Shown here one piece after another: positions 40,640-52,098 of a DNA stretch of 64,000 nt. Every line of letters begins with the position of its first letter. The stretch's first letter is position 1. This DNA is from Panulirus ornatus (taxonomy: Eukaryota; Arthropoda; Malacostraca; Decapoda; Palinuridae), in assembly GCF_036320965.1 (NCBI RefSeq), contig NC_092258.1:1593501-1657500 (forward strand), written 5' to 3'. The notes beneath the pieces were generated by a model. That model made no database searches and was not told where the DNA came from. It saw nothing but the letters and a program-made list of their open reading frames with translations. Both the position numbers and the translations under genes were made by a program.

Positions 40640-40850
40640 TGTTCTCTACTGAGGGTTATCTACGGTTGGTTCTCTACTGATGATCCTCAGCCGATGGTTT
40701 TCTAGTGATGGTTCTCTTGTGACGGTTATCTACTGCTGTTTCTTTACTGATGGTTCTTTACTCATCTACTGATAGTTCTCTACTGGTGGTTCTCTATCTA
40801 TGCCTCCCTACTGATGGTTCTCTACGGGTGGTTCTCTAGGTTGTCTGAGA
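40640..40850. repeat. degenerate 14-15 bp repeat
   Basis: Variants of tggttctctactga recur about 14 times with single-base changes and indels. Confidence 0.85.
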
Positions 40851-41545
40851 GCCACTGCCTCTGGGGTTTGATACAACACAGATGAATGTGAGGAATGTGA
40901 ATACACGTGAATCTAACACTTAAGATGATAGGTTAAGATTGTTTGTTTCCTCTGAAGTCTTATATGTACCAGGAATTGAATATGATGTATGGAAGAAATG
41001 TTCACAGTTTTAGGAAAACCTTAAAGTATTAGGCAATCTTGACGATGCCGCCCCACCTGGTCTCAAGGTAAGTTAGGCTTTATCTCCCTCCCTCTTCCCT
41101 CCTGCCCTAGTCTGGGTATGATGTGGTTCTTAAGTAAGCCTTCACTTGTCTTGCCTTGGTATGGTGTAGTATGATCTTATCCTGGGATAACATACCATTT
41201 CTCCTGCTGGTGTTGGATGGTATGATAGGGTAACACATCATTCATCATCCCGTGGTAGAGGATGATATAATCCTGCCCTTGGGTAAGGTATCATTTATTC
41301 CCCCACTCCTCCAGGTGTGATGGCCCCAGGGGGCGACGCCATTTTATTCCCCTCTCCAGTAATATATTTGTTGACATCGTACTCTATAGGCACCAGTACA
41401 CCGTCTCGCTTCATGGGACCCAGGTGTTCTCCCCTCATAAGTCACCAGGTGCTTCTCCCTCATAAGTCACCAAGTGTTCCTTCCCAGCAACTCACCAGGT
41501 GTTCCTCACTCCTGTCATAGGGTTCTGACTAATGTTGACGCGATA

Positions 41546-41605
41546 ATGGCGTGTGTGTCTGGTTCAAGTGTGGGAGTTCCAACCTTAGCCAAGTTACGCA
41601 TGTAT

Positions 41606-41693
<88 letters not shown>

Positions 41694-41742
41694 TATCTTG
41701 GCTAAGGTTGGAACTCCCACACCTGAACCAGACACACGCCAT
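41546..41742. repeat. palindrome: inverted arms around a (TA)n core
   Basis: Left arm 41,546-41,602 (ggcgtgtgtgtctggttcaa ... ccaagttacgcat) and right arm 41,689-41,742 (atgcgtatcttgg ... gaaccagacacacgcc) are reverse complements over about 52 bp with two substitutions and one 2-bp indel. About 41 TA units lie between. No ORF is involved; the matching VCVWF(K/R)CGSSNLSQ translations on the two strands are a consequence. Confidence 0.95.
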
Positions 41743-42529
41743 ATATATCGTCACGTTATTATGAGAACATGTTTATCACCGACTTCATCAATATGGAGGA
41801 GGAAGATGAATGAACCTCACTGTGTAGGTGGCATTTCTGAGGTAATGAGGACGGCTAATATTAAGCGGGAGCACTTTCTAAAGGATCCTCTGCGTGAGTG
41901 CAAAGTATGATGAAAATATATTGTGGAATATGATATAGTATATTTTCTGTATCAGTCTTTCGTTAAGAAATATACTCTTGAGTTAATGACCTTCCATAAT
42001 GAAGGTCAAGGTGCAGCGATGGTACTTGATGGGTAAGGTTAAAAAATCTAATTTCATGGGTTCCACTAAGGTAGTGACAACCACTAGTGTTATATGTCCA
42101 TCTGGCGCAACATTTGACACATGAACAAAGACGTGGTGGTTGACTTGGTTATTTAAAACCAACTTTGTTTTCAGAACAGCTTCAAGCCATTGATGTAGTT
42201 CAAAATGTTTTTGCTGGATATTCATAGTACGAGGAATATCACATATATACTCTGTTATCTGATGTACCTACAAGAGTGAACGTTTTTGCAAACGTTACTT
42301 GATAACAATTTACCTGGACAAATGCTATGACGTGGACGAAACATTTCAGCCTGGTTAAAGGTCTCATGCACTCAGTATATATACAAATCGCTGCAGGTTA
42401 GTTAGTAGCCATGTGTATGGCGACTCGTGTAATATACTGTACTGAGGAAGTCACAGAGATGGGTCGAAGATGCCGTGTTGTGCATCATCAAATACAAGAG
42501 TTAACCTGAGGAACGATATTGGGGAGTCC

Positions 42530-42725
42530 CTGGCTTGTCTACCAACAGATCCTTCACAGTGGTGCTGAATACCCAGTCCTGAACACACCAAATCCGTCAC
42601 AGTGGCAGGGAGTCCTACGCCTGTCCTCCACGAGATCTTCCACAGTGTGGAGAATCCTTGACTTGTCCTCCACGAAATCCTTCTCAGTGTTGGAGAGTTC
42701 CTGGCCTGTTCCCCGCCAATCCCTC
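42530..42725. repeat. degenerate tandem repeat, about 42 bp, 4-5 copies
   Basis: Each unit combines gagtcct-like, cctgtcctccacgaaatcc-like and ttcacagtg-like words. Confidence 0.8.
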
Positions 42726-42998
42726 ACATCACCCCGTGACCCTGGGTCAACAAAAACCAGTCCTACGTCTCTCACACAATTCGCCTCTTCGACAACTCCT
42801 CACGGCTTGTAGGTCCCCTTCCTCGTCTGCAGGTGTAACAAGCACCCACCGACCCTCGCTCCGTCTCCCCGAACGTGGTCCCTTAGCATCACCCACACAT
42901 TACACCCTCATGACCCCGCACCTACGAAACTAGTTTAGGCGAAAACCTGAGTCACAAGAGGATTAAACGCGTTACACCACCGGGGGCCCCGGTCTGAC

Positions 42999-43205
42999 TC
43001 AGGCGCACCTGCAGGTTGGTTGGTTGGTTGGGAGGCGAGCGGACCGACCCACACGTCCCCCGCCGACCACAGCCACCAGCAGCAGGAGCTGGGGCAGCCC
43101 CGGTCCACTTACATGACGCCATGCACTCCCGCCGGGGGTCAGGCCGCAACCCGGAGCCGGATCTTGACGGATACGCCCCAGTAATAGGGGCTTTGGTCTG
43201 CTCAT
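42999..43205 (-). CDS. candidate small protein or first exon, 68 codons
   Basis: ATG-initiated minus frame with very high GC at third positions in a locally CpG-rich patch (42,960-43,190). Residues 1-36 are polar and basic (MSRPKPLLLGRIRQD at the start). Residues 37-50 form a hydrophobic run, LPQLLLLVAVVGGG, that could be a signal-anchor core. The tail is short and ends CRCA before TGA. A GTAAGT inside the frame (after GGCGTCAT) and a CTGCAG/GTGCGC near the end are potential donors, so the real exon may be shorter. The overlapping minus and plus frames are also open, as expected of GC-rich DNA. No family is recognised. Confidence 0.25.
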   Translation of the reverse strand: MSRPKPLLLGRIRQDPAPGCGLTPGGSAWRHVSGPGLPQLLLLVAVVGGGRVGRSARLPTNQPTCRCA

Positions 43206-43422
43206 GGGATGGCGACACTTTGATGCCCACTTGTACGTGTGGAGTTGTTACAATTGGTTCAGTCTTTATAGCTCAGTCTTTATATCTCAATCTTTTATGT
43301 TGGCGTAGTCTTTATGGCCGAGTCTTTGGTGATGGTCCTGTCGTTAGTGTTGGAAACTCGTCTAACCTCTACAGGGATCTGTCAAGTCTAAAACCAAAGG
43401 AAGAAAATGAAAAAAAAAAAAA

Positions 43423-43470
43423 TCATGAGAGTCGAACCCATGATCCTCTCGGTACCGACTCAGCGAAACT
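43423..43470 (-). other. tRNA-like fragment (T-arm/B-box) with oligo-T
   Basis: On the minus strand, ATGGG-TTCGACT-CTCAT forms a perfect five-pair T-stem with a canonical seven-base loop. The B-box GGTTCGACTCT differs at one position from the Pol III consensus, and a run of about 12 T follows immediately. Upstream, TTTCGCTGAGTCGG resembles an A-box. The A-to-B spacing is far too short for an intact tRNA, and no acceptor or anticodon arm can be drawn. It is probably a deleted tRNA or the end of a tRNA-derived SINE. Confidence 0.4.
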
Positions 43471-43569
43471 TTTGTGAGGCAGTCACGTCAGACTCATGGA
43501 AGCACTCGTTATGGCCGCTAAGGTAATGCAATAAGTGACAATCACTGGAAAAAAAATTGCCATGAGCAA

Positions 43570-43642
43570 GTTAACGATAGTCTACAAAAGGTTAACGATA
43601 GTCTACAAGAGAAAAACGATGATCTACAAGGGGTTAACGATG
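43570..43642. repeat. 21-bp tandem repeat, 3.5 copies
   Basis: The unit gttaacgatagtctacaaaag repeats with a few changes. Confidence 0.9.
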
Positions 43643-43999
43643 GTTAACGTCTGACACTAGATAGCAGCAGTAGCGGTGGTATCAGTCGCCGCACCGAAGC
43701 CAGTTTTTGTCCAGGAGCCACAGGTGACCTGTCAGGTTCCGTCGTTACTGATGGTTTTGTACACAATATCAACTGTGGGACTTTAGTTTCTTCTCTTGAG
43801 AAAAAGATAAATGAGATAGAAGTTGATTGATCTCGAGGAAGCAGAATACACGTGTCTTTAAGTTCTTGTCTTTACACTTGTCTTCACTTGATGCACAGTC
43901 CACTGTGGACTGGTTCTGCTGCTGCCATCTGGGCTGTGCCTCAGGAGCTCCTCATCCTCATACCTTATGATGTCGTGGTCGGTGGATTGCTATCTTCAC

Positions 44000-44225
44000 G
44001 ATGACTCCTTCCCACGTAGCGTCGTGTCTTAGCTGTGTCGTCTCCACGACCCTCTTTTCATCTAAGGTCGTCGTGGTCTCAGGTGTGTCTGTGTTACGAC
44101 CCCTTTTTACTTGAAATTTTTGTCGTGCTCAAGGATGTGTCTTCACCACGACCATTCCTCACCTGAGGTTGTCGTGTTTAAGCGACTGTTTTCGTCACGA
44201 CTTCCCCAAATAAAGCTTTCGTGTT
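44000..44225. repeat. degenerate repeat, about 55-65 bp, 4 copies
   Basis: Each unit contains a gtcgtg(t/g)t word followed by gtgtc(g/t)t and a cacgac(c) word. Confidence 0.6.
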
Positions 44226-44272
44226 CTAGGGTATGTCGTTTTCACCTCAATTTCTGTCTCGTGAAATGAGTC

Positions 44273-44274
<2 letters not shown>

Positions 44275-44345
<71 letters not shown>
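44275..44345. repeat. (TA)n microsatellite
   Basis: About 35 TA units. Confidence 0.98.
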
Positions 44346-44348
<3 letters not shown>

Positions 44349-44934
44349 TGGGTGTATCCGTGTGGACAAGCGTCTGTTTACCTCCACACGAACCTCTCGT
44401 TACCACAAACTCCTGGATCGCTCACTCGGCAAATGTTTGTGGGCCAACTGTTTCTGAAACTCCTGCAGAAGGTATTATACCTCACGTACTAGTGTTAACA
44501 TTGGTTGAGTAATACATTTCTGTTGGCTTCCAAGGGCTGCTGCCTCACGCACCTGCTGGAATAATGTTAGGGCGGCGTCCCTACACACTTTTACTCAACG
44601 GTTCTTCCCGAGTCTTAATGTCAAGCTACAGACGGGATACGACCTGTTGTGCTGGAAGACGAGTAGACACTCTGCAATCTTATAGCCATTTAACAATGCC
44701 TTTTTTTTTTATAGATATGTGAAGGTAGGTGATGGATAGTGTCAAAATGCATCCCTGACAGCAAAACATATGGCCATACAAAACATGACAAGTTGAGATT
44801 TATCATAATAAAAGAGGATATACTGACCGTGAAGTTATAATGTGTCTATCCTTATGGAATTCTCGATCATTGACCGAGCATCATGCTATGTGACCTGCTG
44901 CTTATGCTATTTTGTAAAAAATGTTTAACACAAA

Positions 44935-44960
44935 CACACACACACACACACACACCAATA

Positions 44961-45026
<66 letters not shown>
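44935..45026. repeat. compound (CA)n-(TA)n microsatellite
   Basis: About 10 CA units, then caatatgc, then about 31 TA units. Confidence 0.98.
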
Positions 45027-45028
<2 letters not shown>

Positions 45029-45098
45029 GTAGCACACGATGGAAATATAGACATGGCAAGAAAAGGTAATAAAATAACACACAATTAAGCTGCGTAAG

Positions 45099-45266
45099 AT
45101 GGCGCAAGAAACAGGAGAAACAGAGAGAGCGGAAGGCACGTCACCAACTGCTGCTGCTACTGTAACAGCTGGTACTGCTGCTGTGACAACAGCTGGTGCT
45201 GTAACAGCAGCTGGCGTGATGGTGTTTCCAGCGGGTACAGTCCAGGCTGGGCTTGTCACACAGTGA
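45099..45266 (+). CDS. candidate small ORF, 55 codons, Ala/Thr-rich
   Basis: ATG in a strong Kozak context (AAGATGG) opens MAQETGETERAEGTSPTAA, then an Ala/Thr/Val/Gly-rich middle (TVTAGTAAVTTAGAV) and a final VMVFPAGTVQAGLVTQ before TGA. The acidic N-terminus and hydrophobic end look more protein-like than a pure repeat. The middle, however, is built on gctggtact-type words, and the minus strand is also open. It could be a genuine short protein, an N-terminal exon, or a decayed triplet repeat. No family match. Confidence 0.25.
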   Translation: MAQETGETERAEGTSPTAAATVTAGTAAVTTAGAVTAAGVMVFPAGTVQAGLVTQ

Positions 45267-45372
45267 GGCATTTTAAGGATGGTTTCATTTGTACGTCCGG
45301 TGTGGGAGTGGAGCTGTGGAGGTGCGGGTGAGTCAGACATCACACGTGCGGGTGTATGGTGAAGAGCCCTGG

Positions 45373-45375
<3 letters not shown>

Positions 45376-45435
<60 letters not shown>
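45376..45435. repeat. (GA)n microsatellite
   Basis: About 30 GA units. Confidence 0.99.
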
Positions 45436-45439
<4 letters not shown>

Positions 45440-47902
45440 GACCTATACCATCGCAGCAAGAGGATACTTACGGAAGGGACGCTGACTTTGATCCTCCGAC
45501 GGTTGGGGTTGACAGAGAGGCTCGGACACTGTGGCTAGCAGCAGGAACCTTTCCAGCGTGTGGTGTGGCACGGCAAATACCTCCTCCTTAACCCAGTGGC
45601 CACTCACGGACCCTGTGTGAGTACGCCAGACGCGGCACAGAAGGATCACGCCTCGTCTGGTGACGCCTTTGTCGGCAGAATCGTCATGCCTTTCACGGAG
45701 GATTCACAGAAGTTCCGATAAAAGGTTCCGCTTCATAAAATTCACCTCATGGGAAAGATCCCGAGAAGAAATGCTTGATAAGGGCGTCGGGAAGCCTTTA
45801 TGGTGTGTGCTAAAGCTTGTCTCAGAGGGCGCCGGGCGTCGCGGCCCGGGCCACAAGGGGAGCTACGTGCGTCGCAGCCCAGCGGGACGCCCTTCTCCCT
45901 GGCTACTTCGGACTAGCTAATAGAAGCGAGTTCTTCCTGCATCAGTAGTTTGCATCACTGTCTCAAATCTGTTTCAGTTCATGATATTCTTTATTGATAT
46001 GATCATAATTTAGCATAAACATGTTAGTATGTTCATGGATTGCGTTTCTGTACTGTGTTCGTATGATCTTAGTTGACATATTATCACAGAAAAAAAGTAT
46101 TCCTTGCCAAAGAGACTTGCATATCTTACGTAAGTCTCGCTGCTGTGTGACAGAGGTGTTGACGTGGTCACGTCTTCGTCACTACAATACCTAAATAAAC
46201 ACAGTATCTCTTTTATGTTTGAAGCGACTCAGGTTTCACCACAACAAACCTGCGTAATGTACGTACATGTGAAGGTAGGAGACGTGTACATGGTAGCAGT
46301 ACCAAGGGGGTAGTAATGGAACTGCCCCTCTCCTCCCGTCAGTGATTCAAAATGGCTGCACTACCATGGTGATAGTTATGCAGCTGCCCTTACGCTTCTG
46401 TTAATGGTTCGAAATACGTCTGTCACTTGGGGTTTCTAATCACACTCCGAGTAACATAATACCTCTTGAGCACTATCATTGTTCCCTCTCTCACTCTGGC
46501 TTTTCTTATTGTCTATATTCACCCTCCTCTTCATGGTTTTTCGTACATCATGATTTCCTTATGCAAGGAAGAGTCAGTTGCATGTGTGATAACGATATAT
46601 AAGTTACTAGTATTTATGTACATGCAGCTCTGGCAGATACAATATGATCTTATAGTGTTTTATTTTCCATGAGTCACTCAAGCCTCTAAATCTAAACAAA
46701 AACAGCAGTATACGCTGAAATATCTGAACTTGATCATTTTTCTTTGTAAACATTTCACGAATCTTTGCCCGAGTACTCCTCACTTGCGAAGAACGTGAAT
46801 GCACTGCACTACTGTGGAAAGTAACTAGTTATAGCTGCACCTGTAGCACAACACAGTTCATCGTGTCTTCTCTTTTACAGAATCCATGCGAAGGGAACTA
46901 GAGTCAAGTTCAAATGGGAAGCAAAGGAAAAAGCGAACTAAATGTTGAAATAATCCGGAACAGTTTCGATGTGTTTCGAATGATTGTTTCGTAATCATTG
47001 CTAGTATGACAAACTTGAACTCGGCAAAGTTGAGCGTGACGGTAAATGTTGGTGTTAATAGTCGAGTGTATATGAGTCTGCCTCTGAGTCTGAGTTCCCT
47101 GTAATACTACACATTGACGATCAAAATATCTTGCCATGTTCGTTCAACAATTGTGGCATTAGCTGGACCGAAAAGTGTATCTAAAACCCTTGCAAGCGAA
47201 CACTACTGAACCCACAACAAATAAAGATGAATTTCACAATGCGTAATGATATGATCATATTTTATATGAATGAAACTTCATGAAACTTTTGATGAGCCTT
47301 TCACACACCCTGGGCAGCACACGGCGCCCTACCCAGCCTACTTTACGTATATAAATTCTTTATGATAAACAAAATGAGACTGTTTCGCTTTGCGTCCACA
47401 CACTAGCGAGCCGCTATGAAAACCTACCTAAACGTTATTCACAGTATAGAAAAATAATTGATGTGATTCTCTTGAAGAAGAAACCATGGAATGAAGAGGT
47501 CCACCATTAGATCACACACGTAAGACGAACTTTTAAGCAACTGACTCTTGAGTGAGTTTAGTATAGGTTGTTATATTTTCATATCCCGTCACGAACTGTT
47601 GAACAAAAATTCACCTCTGGCGTTGGTACAGTAAGGACGGCCAGTAACAGCTTGGTCGTGCTAACAGTTGCACAGAAAGCTTAATATATATGTAAATGAC
47701 CATAAAATTCAGTGTCTGTGATACGGGTGGATGGCTACAGATCAGAAGACCACATGGGTCTCGTGCCTTCAGAGAGCACGAGGATGCTGTGAAATCAAGC
47801 ATGAATACACACAGCTGTGGATGGTAATGATCCACAGGCATGTTCAATTGTAACTACCGATAATTTCTAGGTTTCGTAGGTACGAAGGCTTGTCATACTG
47901 AG
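45436..47902. other. non-coding stretch
   Basis: An 86-codon plus frame (45,660-45,920) is open with mixed composition but has no supporting splice or start context. The remainder is AT-rich single-copy sequence in which I see nothing. Confidence 0.4.
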
Positions 47903-47908
47903 GTGTGT

Positions 47909-47951
<43 letters not shown>
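47903..47951. repeat. (TG)n microsatellite
   Basis: About 24 TG units with one A near the start. Confidence 0.99.
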
Positions 47952-47953
<2 letters not shown>

Positions 47954-48393
47954 CCTCGTATCAGTATGGGCATGTAAGTGTATGGTGAGATAAATATGTT
48001 CAGAAAATATATATAGAATCATAAACGAACCAGAGTGAACACGCACGCTCGAACACACGCAGACCCCTCAGCAACTGGACAAATTAGACCCATTAAAGGT
48101 GTCTTCCCTGGAACGTGTCCAGCCCAGAGATTTGCCTATTGGTTCCAGACGCGACGCCCGGCGCTGACTGAAGCAATGATTAGCACTCTGTGAGGACCCG
48201 CGCCACTCTTACCTAAAACGACTTCTTTCAGGCCGCCGTCATGATGTGAATATCATGAAGCGGAACCTTTCATCTCGGCTTCCGTGCCTCCCTATGGGGT
48301 GCATCACGATGCTGCCGACAAAAGGCATCGCCAGTCGTGGGGATAATTGAAGCGTGATCATTTTAGCCGATCTGATATAGTTACACGTCTTCT

Positions 48394-48415
48394 GATTGGC
48401 TGAGGGGTTGATTGG
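48394..48415 (+). promoter_or_regulatory. two CCAAT-type elements upstream of a start exon
   Basis: GATTGG (48,394-48,399) and ATTGG (48,411-48,415) are inverted CCAAT boxes, 70-90 bp upstream of the ATG at 48,486. No TATA box is present. The function is inferred from position only. Confidence 0.3.
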
Positions 48416-48485
48416 TCATTAGCAGTACCGGCCAAAAGAGGACAGGTACCCAGGACGCCGGTAGGAGTGTCCCTGTCCCTCCGTC

Positions 48486-48545
48486 ATGGCCTCCTGCCGG
48501 AAGATCAAAGGGTCGCTCCTGGAGGACCTTAGGGTTATTCACAAG
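48486..48545 (+). CDS. candidate first coding exon, 20 codons
   Basis: ATG in a good context (GTCATGG) opens MASCRKIKGSLLEDLRVIHK, and the next bases are GTAAAC after AAG, a fair donor in phase 0. The preceding 150 bp has mixed GC with CCAAT-type elements and an area of cggtaccc/cgccgg words, as in a TATA-less promoter. The peptide has no repeat character and alternates basic and acidic residues, suggesting a cytoplasmic or nuclear protein start. The family is unknown. The second exon was not found within the next kilobases. Confidence 0.38.
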
Positions 48546-49074
48546 GTAAACATTCATTCACAGTTTACGCGTCTAGTGTCCTGCAACACACTCTTGTTTC
48601 CATCACAACTTCTTGTTATGATTTGCTTCAGTTCTAAGTTTCATTTTTAGCTGACGTGCAGCAAGGGAGAAGACTGTGACCCACTCATGTAGAGGGAATC
48701 ATCAACTGCACCTTTTCTAATATTTTCAGAAATGTAGCAAAGTTCTTATTTTTATCAGATATAATTTTTTTCTGTGGTCATTCGTAGTGGTTCGTAATAC
48801 TGCTTATAAATCATTTATTCCATTCTCAAAGTTCGTGTATTGCAACCGTTCAATTTTATCATATAAACTTATTCTTCACAGGCCATTTCTTGCTTAAGGA
48901 CTGAATAATGTGATAAGGTGCCAGTACCATTGAAAATCGCATTTTGAAAATTACAAGTCTTATCATGGCGTGGTAGGCAAATGATAGAAATTCCACAGTT
49001 CCGTGAGAGGTCACCTGGAGGGTTGCCTCGCATGACCCTGTTTCTTATGCGCCGGTGAGCCAACACTGTGTACA

Positions 49075-49272
49075 TTCAGCTGTTCAAAACTTGATTAAAA
49101 CGTGACCTTTCCTGCCAACGTCAGGGTTCCTGGGGCGACGGTCTTCAGGCCCCACACCCACAACAATCCTTCTGTTTGTCTTCGTCAGCGTCGCCGTCGG
49201 CGGTTGCGAGGGTGTTCCTGGCTGACACTCCGCTGATGCTGAGCTAAGCCCACTCCCTGCTGACTCCTGATG
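49075..49272 (-). repeat. dispersed element copy 2, shared ORF end
   Basis: Reverse-oriented partner of 22,479-22,678. In this copy the minus frame stays open upstream for 103 codons (to about 49,395), beginning PEDKREEEATTESIMLPYS and running through a Pro/Ser/Gln-rich stretch into the shared C-terminus. It ends in TGA at 49,084-49,086. Downstream of the stop the two copies agree for only about 9 bp (cagctgaa). A polypyrimidine run (cccctggcctcccctaacc) lies inside the upstream part, so an acceptor there is possible. Confidence 0.75.
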
Positions 49273-49539
49273 CTGTGCTGATCTGCAGGGCTGTGGTCGG
49301 GGGGGGACTTGGTTAGGGGAGGCCAGGGGAGCAGTACTGTAGGGGAGCATAATGGATTCTGTCGTCGCTTCCTCCTCCCGTTTATCTTCTGGCAATCGTT
49401 AATCTTTATCTCTCTTTCTGTAGACTCTCCTCCTGTGTTTCCACTCTTTCTCATACGACTGATTCCTGTGTTCAACAGAGTAATTCCATGTTCAACAGAA
49501 AACTTTTGTATTCCACAGATGAAGGCTGTTTCCAACTGA

Positions 49540-50750
49540 AAGGCCTCCTCTTTCGCACACTAAACTGACGCGTGAAGTTTACTATGTCCAATTTTTAGTT
49601 GAACATTGTTAGGTGGTGTTGAGTTCTCGTATATGATCTGCAGGCAGCAGTTAGCGAAGGCACAACTCTAATTGTATGCATGTTCGCAAAAAGTTTAGTT
49701 TCTCAGGAACCTCTACTGAGAAATGTTTACCTTCAGTCTTCAAACAGAATGTCACAAAAGTTTATCAGATTTTTTCTTCTATTTGTTTTCAGAGTTCGCC
49801 ATGAGAGTATAGTCTTGCCTATACACTATAATATAAGGATCTAAAGGACGCATTTTCGCCATCTGTACTTCTCATTGCATGACATCATGAACAAACCAAT
49901 TGTCTTCAGTAAAGTCTATCGGTATTCCTCCGAAGACCCTCTTGTAGAGGTGCTCCTCTAGACGGTCACCTCCAGAGGCACTCTTCTTGAGATGGTCCTC
50001 CAGACGCACTCTTCCAATGGCGTTCCTCCAGGCTCCATGTACACTCATTTAGTGTTCTCTTCCAGGATATCCTCTTCCAGAGGTGCTCTAGCAGAGGTGC
50101 TGCAACAGAGACTTAACCTCAAGGCTCGACATATCCAAGTATCGTCATAACAATATGGTTGGCGTCCACGTATCACCACAAAAGATTAATGCTCCAACTT
50201 TCGAAGCTTCGGGCAGGAGTCGTGGTGCTTCGACACGTCTCACATTAATCGCTTTAATGTTTTCGAATTGATTTTGTGAATCCAGGATCACCAGACATAG
50301 TTAGCTTTAATTCTTTCTGGTGGAAATAGATTTTATTTATTTTAAACGACACTTAATTCATCACCGTCAAATTCAATTGCTTCCTTAACGTATTAATTTC
50401 TGGACCTGAACTGCTTAGAATTTGAGGTTTGGTGCATGTTGATCGTCAAATATCTGATGTATAATGAAGCAAAGTTGTTCTTTTTACTTTCACATGGGAA
50501 GGAAAAATAATATGACGAGACACCCAGTATATCATTACTGATCTGAGTGCGTCTGCGTCCGTTGACAAACGAGTGAGATAATTCACCATAAAATCGAATT
50601 GAAATTAATCGTAATACGAACACGATGGACTTATATTGTCTCTTTGACATAACGAACAGTCAGCCAAAGGTACTAACACTACAGACATCCCTGTGTGTCA
50701 GACATTTACGGTCTGAGAGCCACGACTGGAATTGCATGCTGTTCATTACA

Positions 50751-50795
<45 letters not shown>

Positions 50796-51970
50796 CACCG
50801 TATCATTCCCAATCCAGGTTCATTAGTCTTCATGAAAAAACTGGCGTCTCATCAGTTTTCTAAGGCTTTCTTAGCTTTACAAAGGCCCTACAATGTCAAA
50901 ATATCACACGCGACGGAGGATGCGTAGTGCTAATCAACGCAGTGAGGGAGGCGCCCTTGAGTGGGGAAGAGACGGACATCCCAGGCAGGCAGAGTACACC
51001 CACCGCCCCCGCCACTACCAACAGCAGTAGGAGCAACACCAACGTCGTGCACGGCGTGACTGGACACTCGAAGATCCAGTTTTTTTCTCGTACAGTTTAA
51101 TGATAGTGGCTGAAAAATGATGTGGTCAGCTGTGAGCAGACGTGTCGGGAAGGTCTCAGCACAGCGCTGGTCAGCTCTGATGATCAAGGCTGCCGCTGGA
51201 CCAGTGCTGGCCATCATATACCAACTGACGAGCCGAGCCTTCGTCCAGAGTCTGCTGGTTGGAGGTTCCTGAACCCTCCAGTAACTGAACCAATCCCATT
51301 TGAACTCTGAGCATCGCATTAAACTCGGATCCTAAGTCTGTAATCCTCTCTAATTGTGGGTTTGATGGAGATAATGTGACGCTTCAAGACTTCTTTTTGC
51401 CTCAAGATCGTCTTTAGCCTTAAGGAGTCTCTAACCATATGAGGAAACACTCCCATTCTGACACACATCTCTGAAGGCGTCCGAAATGAAACGATGACAG
51501 TCTTTAACACGACAGTTTTCTCATGAAATGTTTCATTTTATTGTTCAAAACATCTTGAGTTCTGTTCACAGCTTTGTAAAAGTTTCCCATCAGTCGTGAA
51601 TTATTATGGGCTCACAACCTTTTGGTTTTCCTTCAAAACGAAGCATCAAGTTGTAGTTACAGGTGAGTTGATTATTCCATGAGATAAAATTTACAAGCCC
51701 TTAACCTAACCCTTGTAGCTGGAGCGCTCACACATAACGAGCTCAGTCATGCAATACGGTTAGTAATGCCTTCATATTTCCTTCTTATGAAAGACTTACC
51801 CTCAGTCTGGGGGGTTATTTATTGCCCTCGCACGGAGCTGGTTAGGTCATAGGACCGCGTCCCGTACGATGAGCAGATACAAAGCTGACCCTTATCGCAG
51901 TATCTTGAAGCACTATGTGAATCCCTCTCAGGGATGAGTAGTGATAGTGATTAACTTAACTAAACAAGGA
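49540..51970. other. mostly non-coding stretch
   Basis: 49,925-50,105 is a degenerate repeat of ctcctccagaggc-type words. (CA)n lies at 50,751-50,792. A 129-codon minus frame (50,930-51,319) has mixed composition but no start or splice support, and the opposite strand is also open over part of it. Confidence 0.4.
50751..50792. repeat. (CA)n microsatellite
   Basis: About 21 CA units. Confidence 0.99.
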
Positions 51971-51972
51971 TT

Positions 51973-52098
51973 ATGGAGGTCATGCTCTCCTACACAGGAA
52001 TGAAGACGTGGGCCGCCGTGTGGTCGGACGCTGGATGGCGAGGAGCGCCCCGGGCGTCCATGCAGGAGTTCCTCACCAGTCATGCCAACCCCCACTGA
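51973..52098 (+). CDS. candidate short exon, up to 41 codons
   Basis: Plus frame with strong GC third-position bias: MEVMLSYTGMKTWAAVWSD, then GWRGAPRASMQEFLTSHAN, ending PH and TGA. A good internal acceptor (tgctctcctacacag, ending at 51,995) precedes GAATGAAGACGTGGG, so the coding part may begin there as a terminal exon. Tryptophan-rich, not low-complexity. No family recognised. Confidence 0.28.
   Translation: MEVMLSYTGMKTWAAVWSDAGWRGAPRASMQEFLTSHANPH

Noticed and set aside
50930..51319. 129-codon minus frame
   Set aside because: Composition is mixed but a competing plus frame overlaps it, and there is no start or splice context.
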